From: DASPKT01 sp035627915
GTDB taxonomy: Bacteria > Pseudomonadota > Alphaproteobacteria > Azospirillales > Azospirillaceae
DNA: 22,664 nucleotides
Direction: 5' to 3'
Assembly: GCA_035627915.1 (NCBI GenBank)
Contig: DASPKT010000140.1
Coordinates: 1 to 22,664 of the forward strand
In this document: positions 22,373 through 22,664 of the stretch, piece by piece
Numbering within the stretch: position 1 is the stretch's first letter
Layout: each line of letters begins with the position of its first letter
Notes under the pieces: model-generated
Told to the model about the DNA's origin: nothing
The model's database searches: none
What the model saw: the letters and a program-made list of their open reading frames with translations, nothing else
Position numbers and translations under genes: made by a program

Positions 22373-22384
22373 GCACGCCCATCC

Positions 22385-22664
22385 TTACTTGGCGGCGATG
22401 GTGATGGTGACGGTGTCGGCGTAGTCGCCGGCGATGTACTGGTTGGAGCCGTTCAGGGAGACGGCCAGGGCGGAGGACTTGCCGAACTGGGCGGTGCCGC
22501 GGCTGACCTGCATGGCGTTGGAGAGAGCGCCGCCGTTGCCGTCGTACTTCACGGAGTAGCTGATCTCGTCGCCGCGGGTGTTCTTCAGCTTGCCGGCGTT
22601 GGACGAGGTCAGGGAGATGTTGTAGCCGGTGCCGGAGTTGCAGTTCTCCACCACCGTGCCGACC
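22385..22664 (-). CDS. Spore coat protein U / archaic pilin-like protein, C-terminal part (5' end outside window)
   Basis: About 92 codons are present and the frame stays open through the right edge (VGTVVENCNSGTGYNISL...), so the start lies beyond the window. The pattern NCNSGTGYNISLTSSNAG, then ISYSVKYDGNGG, and the C-terminal AGDYADTVTITIAAK is that of spore coat U (SCPU) domain proteins. These are small secreted beta-sandwich subunits of archaic chaperone-usher pili; the final alternating strand is the donor or groove strand. The conserved Cys would pair with one upstream. The base use is less extreme than in the neighbouring genes (more Asn, Ser, Lys, Thr), as is usual for exported pilins. 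Other fimbrial families, such as DUF4402, are alternatives. Confidence 0.62.
   Translation of the reverse strand, partial: VGTVVENCNSGTGYNISLTSSNAGKLKNTRGDEISYSVKYDGNGGALSNAMQVSRGTAQFGKSSALAVSLNGSNQYIAGDYADTVTITIAAK

Overview
The window is very GC-rich, gene-dense chromosomal DNA. It carries an alphaproteobacterial-type cytochrome bc1 operon (petABC) with trmL-hemF transcribed away from it, and a TetR-controlled fatty-acid oxidation set. Protein style and gene order suggest the Rhodospirillales, perhaps an Azospirillum relative. That placement is inference from family knowledge, not a database result. No tRNA, rRNA, CRISPR array or phage module is visible.

Layout. 1-224: tail of an IS110-family transposase, a short REP-like direct repeat and spacer. 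225-1585 (minus): trmL and hemF, overlapping by ATGA. 1882-4566 (plus): petA, petB, petC (Rieske protein, cytochrome b, cytochrome c1), closed by a clear intrinsic terminator. 4702-5259: DUF924 protein. 5270-5614 (minus) and 5853-6458 (plus): a small Mpo1/DUF962-like membrane protein and a divergent TetR regulator; a long palindrome lies over a near-consensus minus-strand promoter between them. 6455-8392 (minus): a DUF445 membrane protein and a COQ7-like di-iron protein. 8535-9005 (plus): exported NTF2-like protein. 9009-10001 (minus): acrylyl-CoA reductase-like acuI. 10159-13263 (plus): a large periplasmic-sensor diguanylate cyclase (two-component-regulator propeller, Y_Y_Y, membrane helix, GGDEF).

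13271-16693 is a fatty-acid block: PsrA-like TetR regulator and MaoC hydratase (minus), divergent from a FadB-like bifunctional hydratase/dehydrogenase (plus). 16697-18293 (minus) holds a LysE-type exporter and a DapA-family aldolase/synthase, divergent from a MocR-type regulator (18394-19758). 19766-20734 (minus) is a quinone oxidoreductase-like MDR enzyme, divergent from an ACAD10/11-like acyl-CoA dehydrogenase (20939-22189). Two terminator hairpins separate that gene from the 3' part of a spore-coat-U/archaic-pilin-like gene that runs off the right edge.

The most interesting signal is regulatory. The same imperfectly conserved palindrome, AAACG-NN-CGTTT followed by GAA, occurs at three promoters (fadB-like, MDR enzyme, acyl-CoA dehydrogenase), each time between the likely -35 and -10 elements. 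The PsrA-like TetR encoded beside the first site is the obvious candidate repressor, which would make this a local beta-oxidation regulon. Two further regulator/operator pairs are readable: TetR with a 12-bp-arm palindrome, and MocR with three GTGACACT half-sites. No clearly new multi-gene system was found.
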